Part shown: piece after piece, positions 1 through 8,231 of the stretch
Position numbering within the stretch: the first letter of the stretch is position 1
Layout of the letters: each line of letters starts with the position of its first letter
Assembly: GCA_040219025.1 (NCBI GenBank)
Contig: JAVJTE010000020.1
Coordinates: forward strand, 992,001-1,056,000
Length of the DNA: 64,000 nucleotides
Source: HT1-32 sp040219025
GTDB taxonomy: Bacteria; Pseudomonadota; Alphaproteobacteria; Rhodospirillales; HT1-32
Direction: 5' to 3'
Notes under the pieces: model-generated
The model's database searches: none
Told to the model about the DNA's origin: nothing
Seen by the model: the letters and a program-made list of their open reading frames with translations, nothing else
Program-made: the position numbers and the translations under genes

Positions 1-544
1 TCCACATCTTCGCGCCGGACAGGGAATAGCCGCCATCAACCTTCTTTGCGCGGGTTTTCATGCCCGCCGGGTCGGAGCCGGCATCCGGCTCGGTCAGGCC
101 AAAGCAGCCGATCCATTCGCCGGTTGCCAGCTTCGGCAGATATTTCTGTCGCTGTTCTTCGCTGCCGTAAGCATAGATCGGATGCATGACCAGCGAGCTC
201 TGCACACTCATCGCCGAGCGATAACCGGAATCGACGCGCTCCACTTCACGGGCAACCAGTCCGTAGCAGACATGGTTGACGCCGGCGCAGCCATATTCTT
301 CGGGGATGGTCATGCCGAGCAGGCCAAGTGCGCCCATCTCCCGCATGATCTCCGGATCGAAGGTTTCATGGCGATAGGCTTCGAGAACGCGGGGCTGCAG
401 CTGCTCCTGGGCATAGTCGCGGGCGGTGTCGCGCACCATCCGCTCGTCTTCGGTCAGCTGGTCTTCCAGCAGAAACGGGTCTTCCCAGTTGAAGTGGGCT
501 CTGGTGCTTGCCGGCTTTTCAGCGGCTGCGGCTTCGGCGTTCAT
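1..544 (-). CDS. gcdH: Glutaryl-CoA dehydrogenase, N-terminal part (runs off the window)
   Basis: The frame opens at an ATG (complement of 542-544) and stays open to base 1, giving the first 181 residues of an acyl-CoA dehydrogenase. Recognisable stretches are HFNWEDPFLLEDQLTEDE near residue 17, the helix MREMGALGLLGMTIPEEYG, and the FAD/substrate segment GCFGLTEPDAGSDPAGMKT. This combination is typical of glutaryl-CoA dehydrogenase, which oxidises and decarboxylates glutaryl-CoA to crotonyl-CoA in lysine, tryptophan and glutarate breakdown. A GGAG ribosome site lies upstream. The C-terminal half with the catalytic base is outside the window, so another acyl-CoA dehydrogenase subfamily is possible but less likely. 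Confidence 0.85.
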   Translation of the reverse strand, partial: MNAEAAAAEKPASTRAHFNWEDPFLLEDQLTEDERMVRDTARDYAQEQLQPRVLEAYRHETFDPEIMREMGALGLLGMTIPEEYGCAGVNHVCYGLVAREVERVDSGYRSAMSVQSSLVMHPIYAYGSEEQRQKYLPKLATGEWIGCFGLTEPDAGSDPAGMKTRAKKVDGGYSLSGAKMW

Positions 545-571
545 GGTCGTCTCCATTCCAGGGTGCGTCAT

Positions 572-577
572 ATTATA
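572..577 (-). promoter_or_regulatory. Probable -10 element of gcdH
   Basis: A perfect TATAAT reads on the minus strand inside an AT-rich patch (about 570-598), 28 bases before the gcdH start, in an otherwise GC-rich region. No convincing -35 box stands at the standard 17-base spacing. Between here and the tRNA at 812 I see no gene. Confidence 0.4.
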
Positions 578-811
578 TTGTTATATAAGTATATCAATTC
601 GCCGGGGGAAGGACAATCTGGCCAGCTTCAGCCGGTGCCCGGATTTCCGGCGATCCCCCGGATGACCTGAAGATTGATGATGTCAGACAGGGCTGATGTC
701 AAAGAATCTCCACGCGTCAGGCAGCGCCTTCCTCCGGCAGATTTGTGCATCGCACACAAGCTATCACAGGAAAATTATGCGTTGCATCCGATTTCTTGCA
801 GGGCGAGGAAC

Positions 812-885
812 TGGAGCGGGTGAAGGGAATCGAACCCTCGTCACTTGCTTGGGAAGCAAAAGCTCTACCATTGAGCTACACCCGC
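812..885 (-). tRNA. tRNA-Gly (anticodon CCC)
   Basis: Read on the minus strand this folds as a 74-base cloverleaf with acceptor GCGGGTG/CACCCGC, the D-arm TAGCTCAATGGTAGAGC, anticodon loop TTCCCAA (anticodon CCC) and T-arm GGGTTCGATTCCC. The discriminator base is U, as expected for glycine, and the CCA tail is encoded. It reads GGG codons. It stands alone between gcdH and apaG. Confidence 0.95.
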
Positions 886-1000
886 GCTGTCGATGCTTAT
901 AATCCAGTGTGAGGCGTCCGGCAACTCGTCCGGGGCTGGACAGCGGGGAGGGGGGGAATTAAGTGTTTGGCTTTCTGAGAGAGATCAAACAAGGCGGGAA

Positions 1001-1399
1001 ATGGCGGATTACAGCGAAACCACGGAGAACATCACGGTGACGGTCGAGCCGTTCTATCTCGATGAACAGTCGGAACCGTCAGATGATCATTATCTCTGGG
1101 CCTATCGTGTGGTCATCAGCAACAATGGCAGCGAGGTGGTTCAGCTGCTGAACCGGCACTGGAAGATTACCGATGCCGGCGGCCGGGTCGAGGAAGTGCG
1201 CGGGCCGGGTGTGATCGGCGAACAGCCGGTGCTCTCGCCCGGTGAAAGCTTTGAATATACCAGCGGCTGCCCGCTTTCGACGCCCTCCGGCTTCATGGTC
1301 GGAACCTACGAGATGAAGCGCGAGAACGGGGATCTGTTTGATATTGCGATTCCGGCCTTTTCACTGGACAGTCCGCACAGCCGTCCGGTTATTCACTGA
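1001..1399 (+). CDS. apaG: ApaG domain protein
   Basis: This 132-residue protein is the usual size of ApaG, a single fibronectin-III-like beta sandwich. Diagnostic parts are the N-terminal strand ITVTVEPFYLDEQS, the segment YRVVISNNGSEVVQLLNRHW, then EVRGPGVIGEQPVLSPGE and the C-terminal MVGTYEM. The ATG at 1001 follows AAGGCGGGAA, and homologues begin at about this point, so further upstream in-frame starts are rejected. ApaG has been linked to cobalt/magnesium tolerance in enterobacteria, but its biochemical role is unsettled. It precedes folE by 96 bases on the same strand. Confidence 0.93.
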   Translation: MADYSETTENITVTVEPFYLDEQSEPSDDHYLWAYRVVISNNGSEVVQLLNRHWKITDAGGRVEEVRGPGVIGEQPVLSPGESFEYTSGCPLSTPSGFMVGTYEMKRENGDLFDIAIPAFSLDSPHSRPVIH

Positions 1400-1495
1400 T
1401 CCCGCAGATAATCTGCTGCGGATGATTCCGGACTTGCAAGCGGGCCGGCTGATCCACATTTCTAGTGTCCGGTCGCAGATGAGAAGGATTTCAAC

Positions 1496-2116
1496 GTGAA
1501 TGCAATCGACAAGCCTGTCCCGGCGCTGGGCGGCAGGGAAGGCCGGCCAAGCCGCAAGGAGGCAGAGGCCGCCGTCCGCACCCTGATCAGATGGAGTGGC
1601 GACGATCCCGACCGTGAAGGCCTGCTGGATACGCCGAACCGTGTGGTCCGCGCCTATGAGGAATTCTTCGCCGGGTACGAACAGGACCCGGTTGAAATCC
1701 TGAGCCGCACCTTTGAAGAGACCGACGGCTATGACGAGATCGTGGCACTCCGCGATGTGCGGCTGGAAAGCCATTGCGAGCATCACATGGTGCCGATCAT
1801 CGGCAAAATTCATATCGCCTATCTGCCGCGCAAGCGTGTCGTCGGCATTTCCAAGCTGGCACGGGTCGTCGACATGTATGCCAAGCGGCTGCAGATTCAG
1901 GAAAAACTGACGGCACAGATCGCCAACTGCATTCAGGATGTGCTGGAGCCGGAAGGTGTGGCGGTTGTTGTCGAGGCGCAGCATCAGTGCATGACAACCC
2001 GGGGTGTTCACAAGCCGGGGGTGACCATGGTGACCAGCCGTCTGCTGGGTGCCTTCCGCGACAATGCGGAGAGCCGGAAGGAAGTTCTGACCATTCTGGG
2101 CGTCGGCGCCCGCTAG
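1496..2116 (+). CDS. folE: GTP cyclohydrolase I
   Basis: Cytoplasmic enzyme that converts GTP to 7,8-dihydroneopterin triphosphate, the first step of folate synthesis. The 206-residue product starts at a GTG preceded by GAGAAGGA. Zinc ligands of the type I enzyme are visible: Cys94 and His97 in LESHCEHHMVPIIGK and Cys165 in EAQHQCMTTRGV. The substrate-pocket segment LPRKRVVGISKLARVVDMYA is intact. Length and motifs match the standard zinc-dependent FolE, not the FolE2 family. No riboswitch was recognised in the 96 bases before it. Confidence 0.97.
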   Translation: MNAIDKPVPALGGREGRPSRKEAEAAVRTLIRWSGDDPDREGLLDTPNRVVRAYEEFFAGYEQDPVEILSRTFEETDGYDEIVALRDVRLESHCEHHMVPIIGKIHIAYLPRKRVVGISKLARVVDMYAKRLQIQEKLTAQIANCIQDVLEPEGVAVVVEAQHQCMTTRGVHKPGVTMVTSRLLGAFRDNAESRKEVLTILGVGAR

Positions 2117-2199
2117 GCAATTTGACCGGCGTGCTGGACAGCGCCGCCTTTTAGCCCGACTCTGCGCGCAACGGACAGCCGGGGCGCTCGGAGACTTTT

Positions 2200-3648
2200 T
2201 TGCCGGACTTTCGACCTATACTCTTTGTTATCGGACTGCTGATGGCCACGCTGGCCATCGGCATGTGCCTGCCTGCCATCATCGACATTATTCGCGGTGA
2301 CGATGACTGGAAGGCCTTTGCCGCGTCCGCCGCGGGCACGTTCTTCATCGGCATCAGCCTGATCCTGACCTGCCGCGGCGAGGATATGCGCCTGACCATC
2401 CGCCAGGCCTTTCTGCTGACCAGCCTGAGCTGGGTGGTGCTGACCACCTTCGCGGCGCTGCCCTTCATGTTCTCGAAGCTGGAACTGTCCTATACCGACT
2501 CCTTTTTCGAGGCGATGTCGGGCATCACCACCACCGGTGCCACGGTTATCACCGGTCTTGATTTTGCCCCGCCGGGTATTCTGCTGTGGCGCGCCGTCCT
2601 GCAATGGCTGGGCGGTATCGGGATCATCGTCATGGCGATTGCTGTTCTGCCGATGCTGCGGGTCGGTGGTATGCAGCTGTTCCGGATGGAGAGTTCCGAC
2701 CAGTCCGAGAAGGTGCTGCCGCGCGCGGCACAGATTGCCAGTTCGATCGGTCTGATTTATGTCGGCCTGACACTGGTCTGGGCTGTCATGCTGTGGTTTG
2801 CCGGGATGGGCAAGCTGGAGGCGGTGGCCCATGCGATGACCACCATCGCGACCGCCGGTTTCTCGACCGCCGACGCATCGATCGGCCATTTCGACAGTGC
2901 GGCCATCGACTGGATCATCACCTTCGGCATGATGGCCAGCGCGCTGCCCTTTGTGCTGTATCTGCAGGCGTTTCGGGGACAACCCTTCGCCCTGATCCGC
3001 GATACCCAGGTCCGCTGGTTCTTCAGTATTCTGGGCGCGGTGATTGCGTCTCTTGTCGCCTGGCAGACCTTCGCCAATGGCGAGCCCTGGTATGACGCGC
3101 TGCGTTATGTCTCATTCAACGTCGTGTCGGTGATGACCGGTACCGGCTATGCAACGGCGGATTACGATCAGTGGGGCACCTTTGCCCTGGTCATGTTCTT
3201 CGTCGTCATGTTTATCGGCGGCTGTGCCGGGTCGACCACCTGCGGCATCAAGATTTTCCGGTTTCAGGTGCTCTACGCCATGGCGGCGGCGCAGATGAAG
3301 ACGCTGCTGCAACCGCATGGTGTTTTCATACCCTATTATAACCGGCGACCGATTTCCGAGACTGTCGGCCTGTCGGTGCTGACCTTCTTCTTTACCTTCG
3401 TTTTCTGTTTCGGTGTGCTGGCGATGGGCCTCGGGCTGGCCGGTCTCGACTTCCTGACGGCGGTATCCGGCGCGGCGACCGCAATCTCCAATGTCGGTCC
3501 GGGCCTCGGTCCGATCATCGGCCCGTCGGGCAATTTTGCGACCCTGCCGGACAGTGCGAAATGGATGCTCAGCGCCGGTATGCTGATCGGGCGGCTGGAA
3601 GTGCTGACCGTGCTGATTCTGCTGACCCCGGCTTTCTGGAAAGAATGA
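2200..3648 (+). CDS. trkH: Trk-type potassium uptake channel subunit TrkH
   Basis: A 482-residue, strongly hydrophobic inner-membrane protein carrying the four selectivity-filter loops of the Trk/Ktr superfamily. The loops can be read as TTGAT (in MSGITTTGATVITGL), TAGFS, TGTGYA and SNVGPG, separated by paired membrane helices. It moves K+ into the cell with the cytosolic NAD-binding partner TrkA, which is not in this window. The start is a TTG at 2200 behind a GGAGA box; the next in-frame ATG is at 2242 and would remove part of the first helix. The stop overlaps the argE start, so the two genes are translationally coupled. Confidence 0.93.
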   Translation: MPDFRPILFVIGLLMATLAIGMCLPAIIDIIRGDDDWKAFAASAAGTFFIGISLILTCRGEDMRLTIRQAFLLTSLSWVVLTTFAALPFMFSKLELSYTDSFFEAMSGITTTGATVITGLDFAPPGILLWRAVLQWLGGIGIIVMAIAVLPMLRVGGMQLFRMESSDQSEKVLPRAAQIASSIGLIYVGLTLVWAVMLWFAGMGKLEAVAHAMTTIATAGFSTADASIGHFDSAAIDWIITFGMMASALPFVLYLQAFRGQPFALIRDTQVRWFFSILGAVIASLVAWQTFANGEPWYDALRYVSFNVVSVMTGTGYATADYDQWGTFALVMFFVVMFIGGCAGSTTCGIKIFRFQVLYAMAAAQMKTLLQPHGVFIPYYNRRPISETVGLSVLTFFFTFVFCFGVLAMGLGLAGLDFLTAVSGAATAISNVGPGLGPIIGPSGNFATLPDSAKWMLSAGMLIGRLEVLTVLILLTPAFWKE

Positions 3649-4808
3649 TGGACGGACCCCGCTACACCCCGCGCGAGATGATTGCGAAGCTGGTATCCTT
3701 CGATACCACCTCGTCACGCACCAACCTGCCGCTCATCGATTTTGTGCGCGATTATCTCGCTGCCTGGGGCATTGAAAGCTATGCCGTGCCGAATGACGAG
3801 GGGACCAAGGCAAATCTGTATGCGGCCTTTGGCCCGCTGACGGAGGGCGGGGTTGTCCTGTCCGGTCATACGGATGTGGTGCCGGTCGAGGGCCAGCCGT
3901 GGGATACCGACCCCTGGAAAGTGGCGGAGAAAGACGGGCGCCTGTTCGGCCGCGGAACGGCGGACATGAAAAGCTTTTCGGCCATCGTATTGTCCCGGCT
4001 GCCGGAGCTGGTGTCGCGCCCGCTGAAACGCCCGCTCTATCTGGCTTTGTCCTATGACGAGGAAGTCGGCTGCTTTGGCGCGCCCCGGATGATCCGCGAA
4101 CTGGTTGACCGCTTCCCGAAACCCGCGCTCTGCATCGTCGGTGAGCCGAGCATGATGGGGGTGGTTGACGCCCATAAGAGCATTTCATGTTTTCGCACCA
4201 CGGTCACCGGCTTCGAGGCGCATTCCGCCCATACGGACAAGGGTGTCAACGCGGTCGCGGTTGCAGCCCGGCTTGTCAGTTTTCTGCATGACATCGCCGA
4301 TGAATTCCGCAGCCGGGGGCCGTTCAACGACCGGTTCGACCCGACCTATACCACCGTCGGGGCCAACGTAATTTCCGGCGGCACGGCACATAACATCGTT
4401 GCCCGGGAATGCAGCTTCACCTGGGATTGCCGGTCGATCCCGGGACAGGATTCCGCAGAGGTTCTGACACGTCTTGAAGCCCGTGCGGCGGAGATGCTGC
4501 CGGCCATGCGCTCGGTCTTTCCGGGGGCTGATATTCAGACGGAGCAACTGGCCGCGGTCCCCGGTCTGATGCCGGAAAGCCCCTCCCCGGCGGCGGAACT
4601 GGTCCACCGGCTGACCGGGCGCAATGCCACGACCACCGTCTCCTATGCGTCGGAGGGCGGACAGTTTCAGGAAGCCGGTCTGTCGACGGTGATCTGCGGT
4701 CCCGGCAGCATCCTGCAGGCGCATCAGCCGAATGAATATATCGATCTGTCACAGATCGAAGCCTGCAACGCCTTCATTTCCAGTCTGATGGACTGGGCCG
4801 AGACCTGA
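3645..4808 (+). CDS. argE: Acetylornithine deacetylase (M20 family)
   Basis: Hydrolyses N2-acetylornithine to ornithine in arginine synthesis. The 387-residue protein has the M20 di-zinc metallopeptidase pattern: LSGHTDVVPV near residue 70, GRGTADMKSF around 105, the catalytic Glu pair in LSYDEEVGCFG, and the zinc ligand in IVGEPSMM. The dimerisation domain follows, with HSAHTDKGVNAVAVAA. Two adjacent ATGs (3645 and 3648) could start it; the first overlaps the trkH stop as ATGA. Succinyl-diaminopimelate desuccinylase is the main alternative, but GVNAVAVAA and the long Ser/Ala-rich C-terminus fit ArgE better. argB lies far away at 43.6 kb. Confidence 0.87.
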   Translation: MMDGPRYTPREMIAKLVSFDTTSSRTNLPLIDFVRDYLAAWGIESYAVPNDEGTKANLYAAFGPLTEGGVVLSGHTDVVPVEGQPWDTDPWKVAEKDGRLFGRGTADMKSFSAIVLSRLPELVSRPLKRPLYLALSYDEEVGCFGAPRMIRELVDRFPKPALCIVGEPSMMGVVDAHKSISCFRTTVTGFEAHSAHTDKGVNAVAVAARLVSFLHDIADEFRSRGPFNDRFDPTYTTVGANVISGGTAHNIVARECSFTWDCRSIPGQDSAEVLTRLEARAAEMLPAMRSVFPGADIQTEQLAAVPGLMPESPSPAAELVHRLTGRNATTTVSYASEGGQFQEAGLSTVICGPGSILQAHQPNEYIDLSQIEACNAFISSLMDWAET

Positions 4809-4825
4809 GCCCCGGTTCCTGAAAC

Positions 4826-5680
4826 TCAGCCCCGTTCCTCGACCCGGCTGAGAATGCCCGTCAGCGTCTCGACGAACGCATCCGTCGCTTCATACATCAC
4901 CCAGTGTCCGGCTTTTGGAATGACATGGAATTCCGCCTCCGGCTGAACCCGGCGCAGCATGTCACGGCGCATGTCGATACGGGGAATAGCCGTTGCGTCC
5001 AGCGCACCCCAGATTCCGGCAATCGGCGCGATGATGTCCGGCAGTTTTCGGGCCAGCGTGTCCGTACCGGAAATCGGGCGGCTTTTGGTGCGGGCGCGTC
5101 CGGTGTTGGTGACCTGCATATGCATGGCCAGGCCATCAATCGCCTCCGGGTCGGCCAGCATCAGTTCCGCCAGATTATGCCGGTGAACATCCAGCTTCTG
5201 CTGTTCCGTCATGTGGCGGCGGCGCGGACGCAGGTCAATCCCGGCAACGCGGGGCAGGCCAAGCCCGCCAGCCCCGATCATGGTATAGGAGCGGGCGCGA
5301 TCACCCAGGCTGGCGGCAGAATAGCCGGACAGAATCGAGCCGAAGGAGAAGCCGGCGATATGCGGGCGCTCACCCGGCTCCAGTATCCGGTTGAGGCCGG
5401 TGACACAGACCTCCGCCAGTCCCTCTGCGGTATGGGGCTCCGGCGGGACTTCTGAATCGCCCATACCGGGCAGGTCCGGGACCAGCAGCCGGTAGCGCTT
5501 TGACAGCGGCACGATACAGCGCACCCAGTGGATCCAGCTGCCATAGCCGCCATGCATCAGCACCAGCGGATCACCCGATCCCCAGCAGCGCCAGACCATA
5601 TGTCCGTCACCGCAGGGCGTGTGGAAATGCGTTGCCGTGCTGTCGAGATCGTCGAGAATCTTCAAAGGATCAGTGCTCAT
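4826..5680 (-). CDS. Alpha/beta-hydrolase fold protein
   Basis: A 284-residue cytoplasmic alpha/beta hydrolase. The oxyanion segment is VLMHGGYGSW (residues 40-49), the nucleophile elbow GFSFGS with Ser112, the acid is probably Asp228 in GALDAT, and the general base His259 in KAGHWVMYEA. The catalytic triad is therefore complete, pointing to an esterase, lactonase or C-C hydrolase. The substrate cannot be told from sequence. It converges on argE with only 17 bases between stops and is divergent from the dehydrogenase at 5793. Confidence 0.85.
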   Translation of the reverse strand: MSTDPLKILDDLDSTATHFHTPCGDGHMVWRCWGSGDPLVLMHGGYGSWIHWVRCIVPLSKRYRLLVPDLPGMGDSEVPPEPHTAEGLAEVCVTGLNRILEPGERPHIAGFSFGSILSGYSAASLGDRARSYTMIGAGGLGLPRVAGIDLRPRRRHMTEQQKLDVHRHNLAELMLADPEAIDGLAMHMQVTNTGRARTKSRPISGTDTLARKLPDIIAPIAGIWGALDATAIPRIDMRRDMLRRVQPEAEFHVIPKAGHWVMYEATDAFVETLTGILSRVEERG

Positions 5681-5792
5681 CCCATGGCGATATGCTAAAG
5701 ACCGGACAAAATCAAGTGGACCGCGAAAACAGTATGTTATTCGGTGGCCATCTGATCTTCGGTAACCGCTGTTTTTTCAATGGGAGAGTAAC

Positions 5793-6701
5793 GTGAGCGA
5801 AGCATCAAAAAAGGTCGGGTTTGTCGGGATTGGCAACATGGGCGGCCATATGGCGGCCAATCTGGTAAAGGCGGGGCACAGTGTTTGCGTCACTGATGCC
5901 AGCGAAGACGTTGTCAGTGCGTTTCTGACCCGTTGCCCGACCGCGACCAAAGCGGCCAGTCTGGCAGACCTTGCGACGAAGTCTGAATTCATCATCACCA
6001 TGCTGCCGCAGATCGATATCGTCAAATCGGTCCTGTTTGGCGATGGCGGTGATTCGCTGATCGCCGGTTTGGCGCCGGGCACGCTGCTGATCGACATGAG
6101 CTCGTCGGATCCGTTGAAGACCCGCGATCTGCAGGCTGATCTGGCCGGTCGCGGTTTCGACTTTATCGATGCGCCGGTCTCCGGCGGTATCAAGGGTGCG
6201 GAACAGGCAACATTGGCCATCATGACGGGTGGTGCGGCGGAACTGGCTGACCGGGCCGAACCGGTTCTGAAGGCGATGGGTGCCAATGTTTACCGCTGTG
6301 GCGGTCCGGGTGCCGGACAGGCGACGAAGGCACTGAACAATCTGGTCAATGCTGTCGGTATGATCGCCACAATCGAGACGCTGCTGATGGGCAAGGAATT
6401 CGGTCTTGATCTGGATAACTTCACGGATGTGGTGAATGCCTCGACCGGCCGGAACGGCACGACCGAACGCAAGGTGAAACAGTTCTTCCTGTCCCACACC
6501 TTCAATTCCGGTTTCTCCATGGACCTGATGGTCAAGGACATCACCACGGCGATGCGGATTGGTGAGGGCGCAGGACTGCCCAACAGCGTGCTGACCACCG
6601 GTGTGAAAGCCTGGCTGGAGGCCCAGAAAGATCTGGGTGCCGGCCACGATCACTGCGAAATCTCGGCCTGGATGGAAAAGATCTCCGGCCGGACGCTTTA
6701 A
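5793..6701 (+). CDS. 3-hydroxyisobutyrate dehydrogenase-family NAD(P)-dependent oxidoreductase
   Basis: A 302-residue beta-hydroxyacid dehydrogenase. The N-terminal Rossmann motif is GFVGIGNMGGHMAANL, the substrate-binding loop is DAPVSGGIKGAE (residues 126-137), and the catalytic Lys179 lies in GQATKALNNL. Family members oxidise 3-hydroxyisobutyrate, tartronate semialdehyde, L-serine or related 3-hydroxyacids. The residues seen do not separate these. Translation starts at a GTG behind GGGAGAG. A strong terminator follows at 6739, so it is a single-gene unit. A second, diverged family member sits at 12872. Confidence 0.85.
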   Translation: MSEASKKVGFVGIGNMGGHMAANLVKAGHSVCVTDASEDVVSAFLTRCPTATKAASLADLATKSEFIITMLPQIDIVKSVLFGDGGDSLIAGLAPGTLLIDMSSSDPLKTRDLQADLAGRGFDFIDAPVSGGIKGAEQATLAIMTGGAAELADRAEPVLKAMGANVYRCGGPGAGQATKALNNLVNAVGMIATIETLLMGKEFGLDLDNFTDVVNASTGRNGTTERKVKQFFLSHTFNSGFSMDLMVKDITTAMRIGEGAGLPNSVLTTGVKAWLEAQKDLGAGHDHCEISAWMEKISGRTL

Positions 6702-6738
6702 TCCGGCCTGAGTTAAACTCTGTCGACTTGAAGAACGG

Positions 6739-6782
6739 GACCCGGCGGCGGGCAGTTTGACCATGTCGCCGGGTCTTGTTTG
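6739..6782 (+). terminator. Intrinsic terminator after the 5793-6701 dehydrogenase
   Basis: A 9-bp stem GACCCGGCG (6739-6747) pairs with CGCCGGGTC (6767-6775), followed directly by TTGTTTGTTGG. It lies 38 bases after the stop codon. Confidence 0.75.
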
Positions 6783-6948
6783 TTGGCAGGGTTGAATGTT
6801 GAAAGATCAGATCGTTCCGCATTCAATCTGGAACTGTAATTCCGGACGGATATAAACCTGCCCCCGTCGTCCCGGCATCTGTGACCTGGCAACGTTCTCG
6901 CAGCCGATCATTCGGGTTGCTCGGGCCGACACTCTGAAAGGAACTGTG

Positions 6949-7353
6949 TTACGACACAGTCCAGTCTTCCAGTTGCAAGTCAGCAATGCGCCCGAACTCT
7001 CGCACATTGTTGCTGACCAGGACAAGATCACGGGCCTTCGCCTGACCCGCGATCAGTATATCATATGGTCCGACTGGCTTGCCGGATTTGTCTAGTTCGG
7101 CACGGATTTCTCCGGCAATCCGCGCATCCTCAGCATCAAAGGACAGGATATCAAGGTCTCTGAAAAGCAGCCTCAGTGTTTCGAGGTTGAAGGATGTTTT
7201 CTGGCTTTTGTAGGCACCAAAGTACAGCTCGTGGCAGACGATTGTCGGTAATCCGATCTCGCCCTCGGTGCATTGAAGAACTCGCTCGGTCAGAGCTTCT
7301 GATTTTTGGCCAAGCAGGGTTATGACGGCATTGGTGTCGAACAGAAAGCGCAT
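6949..7353 (-). CDS. vapC: PIN-domain ribonuclease toxin VapC
   Basis: A 134-residue PIN-domain protein, the toxin half of a type II VapBC pair that cleaves RNA (usually tRNA or rRNA). The acidic magnesium-binding residues can be read: Asp6 in FLFDTNAV, Glu42 in CHELYFGA, Asp98 in GPYDILIAGQA, with the conserved SNNVREF near the C-terminus. The ATG at 7353 shares one base with the vapB stop (TGATG), so translation of toxin and antitoxin is coupled. The catalytic set is complete, so the toxin is probably active. Confidence 0.92.
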   Translation of the reverse strand: MRFLFDTNAVITLLGQKSEALTERVLQCTEGEIGLPTIVCHELYFGAYKSQKTSFNLETLRLLFRDLDILSFDAEDARIAGEIRAELDKSGKPVGPYDILIAGQAKARDLVLVSNNVREFGRIADLQLEDWTVS

Positions 7354-7613
7354 CAACTGAATAATTTATTCAGTTCTGGACGGGCCTGCTCGTCAGGCTG
7401 CTCGCGTCCGCCCTGCATGAAGTCATCGCTTAGGCCTCGTTTCAGGGCTGCTCTCAACGAATTCCAGCCACGCTTCTCGTCGGTCAGCGGGCGCAAGATA
7501 ATCGCGTCACCTTCACGTGATACCTCAACTTCCGTCACACTGAACCGAAATTCCTTAGGCAAGCGAACAGCCTGAGAGTTCCCTGATTTGAACACCTTCG
7601 CAACTTCTGGCAT
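7353..7613 (-). CDS. vapB: VapB antitoxin with AbrB-like DNA-binding domain
   Basis: An 86-residue antitoxin that should bind VapC and repress its own promoter. The N-terminus AKVFKSGNSQAVRLPKEFRF is the swapped-hairpin AbrB/SpoVT fold of VapB proteins; the acidic, proline-containing C-terminus would wrap the toxin. I place the start at the ATG at 7613, behind GAGGGA. An in-frame ATG at 7640 lies inside the promoter/operator, upstream of the predicted transcription start, and has no ribosome site. Confidence 0.88.
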   Translation of the reverse strand: MPEVAKVFKSGNSQAVRLPKEFRFSVTEVEVSREGDAIILRPLTDEKRGWNSLRAALKRGLSDDFMQGGREQPDEQARPELNKLFS

Positions 7614-7626
7614 GGCGTCCCTCAAA

Positions 7627-7671
7627 CGTATATACTTCATCGTATATACGATTATTTGTTTTGTATGTAAA
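7627..7671 (-). promoter_or_regulatory. vapBC promoter with embedded palindromic operator
   Basis: On the minus strand a -35 box TTTACA (7671-7666) and a -10 box TATATA (7648-7643) are exactly 17 bases apart. The -10 lies inside the palindrome CGTATATACG (7641-7650), and a second copy of CGTATATAC occupies 7627-7635, centred 14-15 bases away. Paired palindromes over the -10 and start site are what an autorepressing VapB/VapC complex needs. The predicted RNA start is near 7636. Confidence 0.7.
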
Positions 7672-7741
7672 GGTCAGGTCTGTCGTGTCCGCTGTATATG
7701 AGACCTCCTGTCCGGGTTGCCGGGGGCGAGGCAGCTCATAT

Positions 7742-8068
7742 TCAGGAGCGCGGTTTGGCGTCGAAATCCCAGACGATGGTAGAACCGCGTGCATAGACGT
7801 AGCACTTGCTGGCCCTCATTGAACAGCTTCGGATAGCCATCTCGACAGCGTTTCCCTCGCATACACCGATGCCTGCATTACAAACGACGACCGACATATG
7901 TTTTCCGTCAGTGGAAACGGCAATCGTGTCGGTGACGTAGCTGTTCATTGCCCGTTCCACACCTGCCTGAACCTCTGGTGACAATGTCAGCGGTCCCGTT
8001 CCATAGTTGACCGAAGAGCAACCTGCCATCGTCAGGCAGGTCAGGAAGATGATCGGGATTTTGTACAT
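7742..8068 (-). CDS. Small predicted lipoprotein of unknown function
   Basis: A 108-residue protein with a lipoprotein signal: positive start MYKIP, a hydrophobic run, and the lipobox LTMAGC ending at Cys17. After export it should be lipid-anchored. The mature part has four cysteines (VVCNAGIGVC, IRSCSMRASKC) that could form two disulfides. I do not recognise the family. The ATG at 8068 follows GAGG at good spacing; a GTG four codons earlier overlaps that box. It stands between vapBC and tkt with no operon partner. Confidence 0.65.
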   Translation of the reverse strand: MYKIPIIFLTCLTMAGCSSVNYGTGPLTLSPEVQAGVERAMNSYVTDTIAVSTDGKHMSVVVCNAGIGVCEGNAVEMAIRSCSMRASKCYVYARGSTIVWDFDAKPRS

Positions 8069-8231
8069 GTCTTGCCTCACTGATTAGATACCAATCGAAT
8101 ATTGTCATAACGAACAACCTTTACAGGTTATCGCAAAATAGTTTTCCACAGGCAATGCCGCGTTTTCGGTCGATTCTCGGAGAGGGGGCGGTATAAAGGC
8201 CGCGACTTTCAGCCCTTCAGGAGCTTTGCAT

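Noticed and set aside
2113..2982. A 289-codon open frame antisense to trkH
   Set aside because: The product is unusually rich in Gln, Arg, Gly and His, typical of antisense reading; trkH motifs are intact on the other strand.
7638..7640. ATG at 7640 as the vapB start
   Set aside because: It lies between the operator palindromes, upstream of the predicted RNA start, and lacks a ribosome site; 7613 has GAGGGA.
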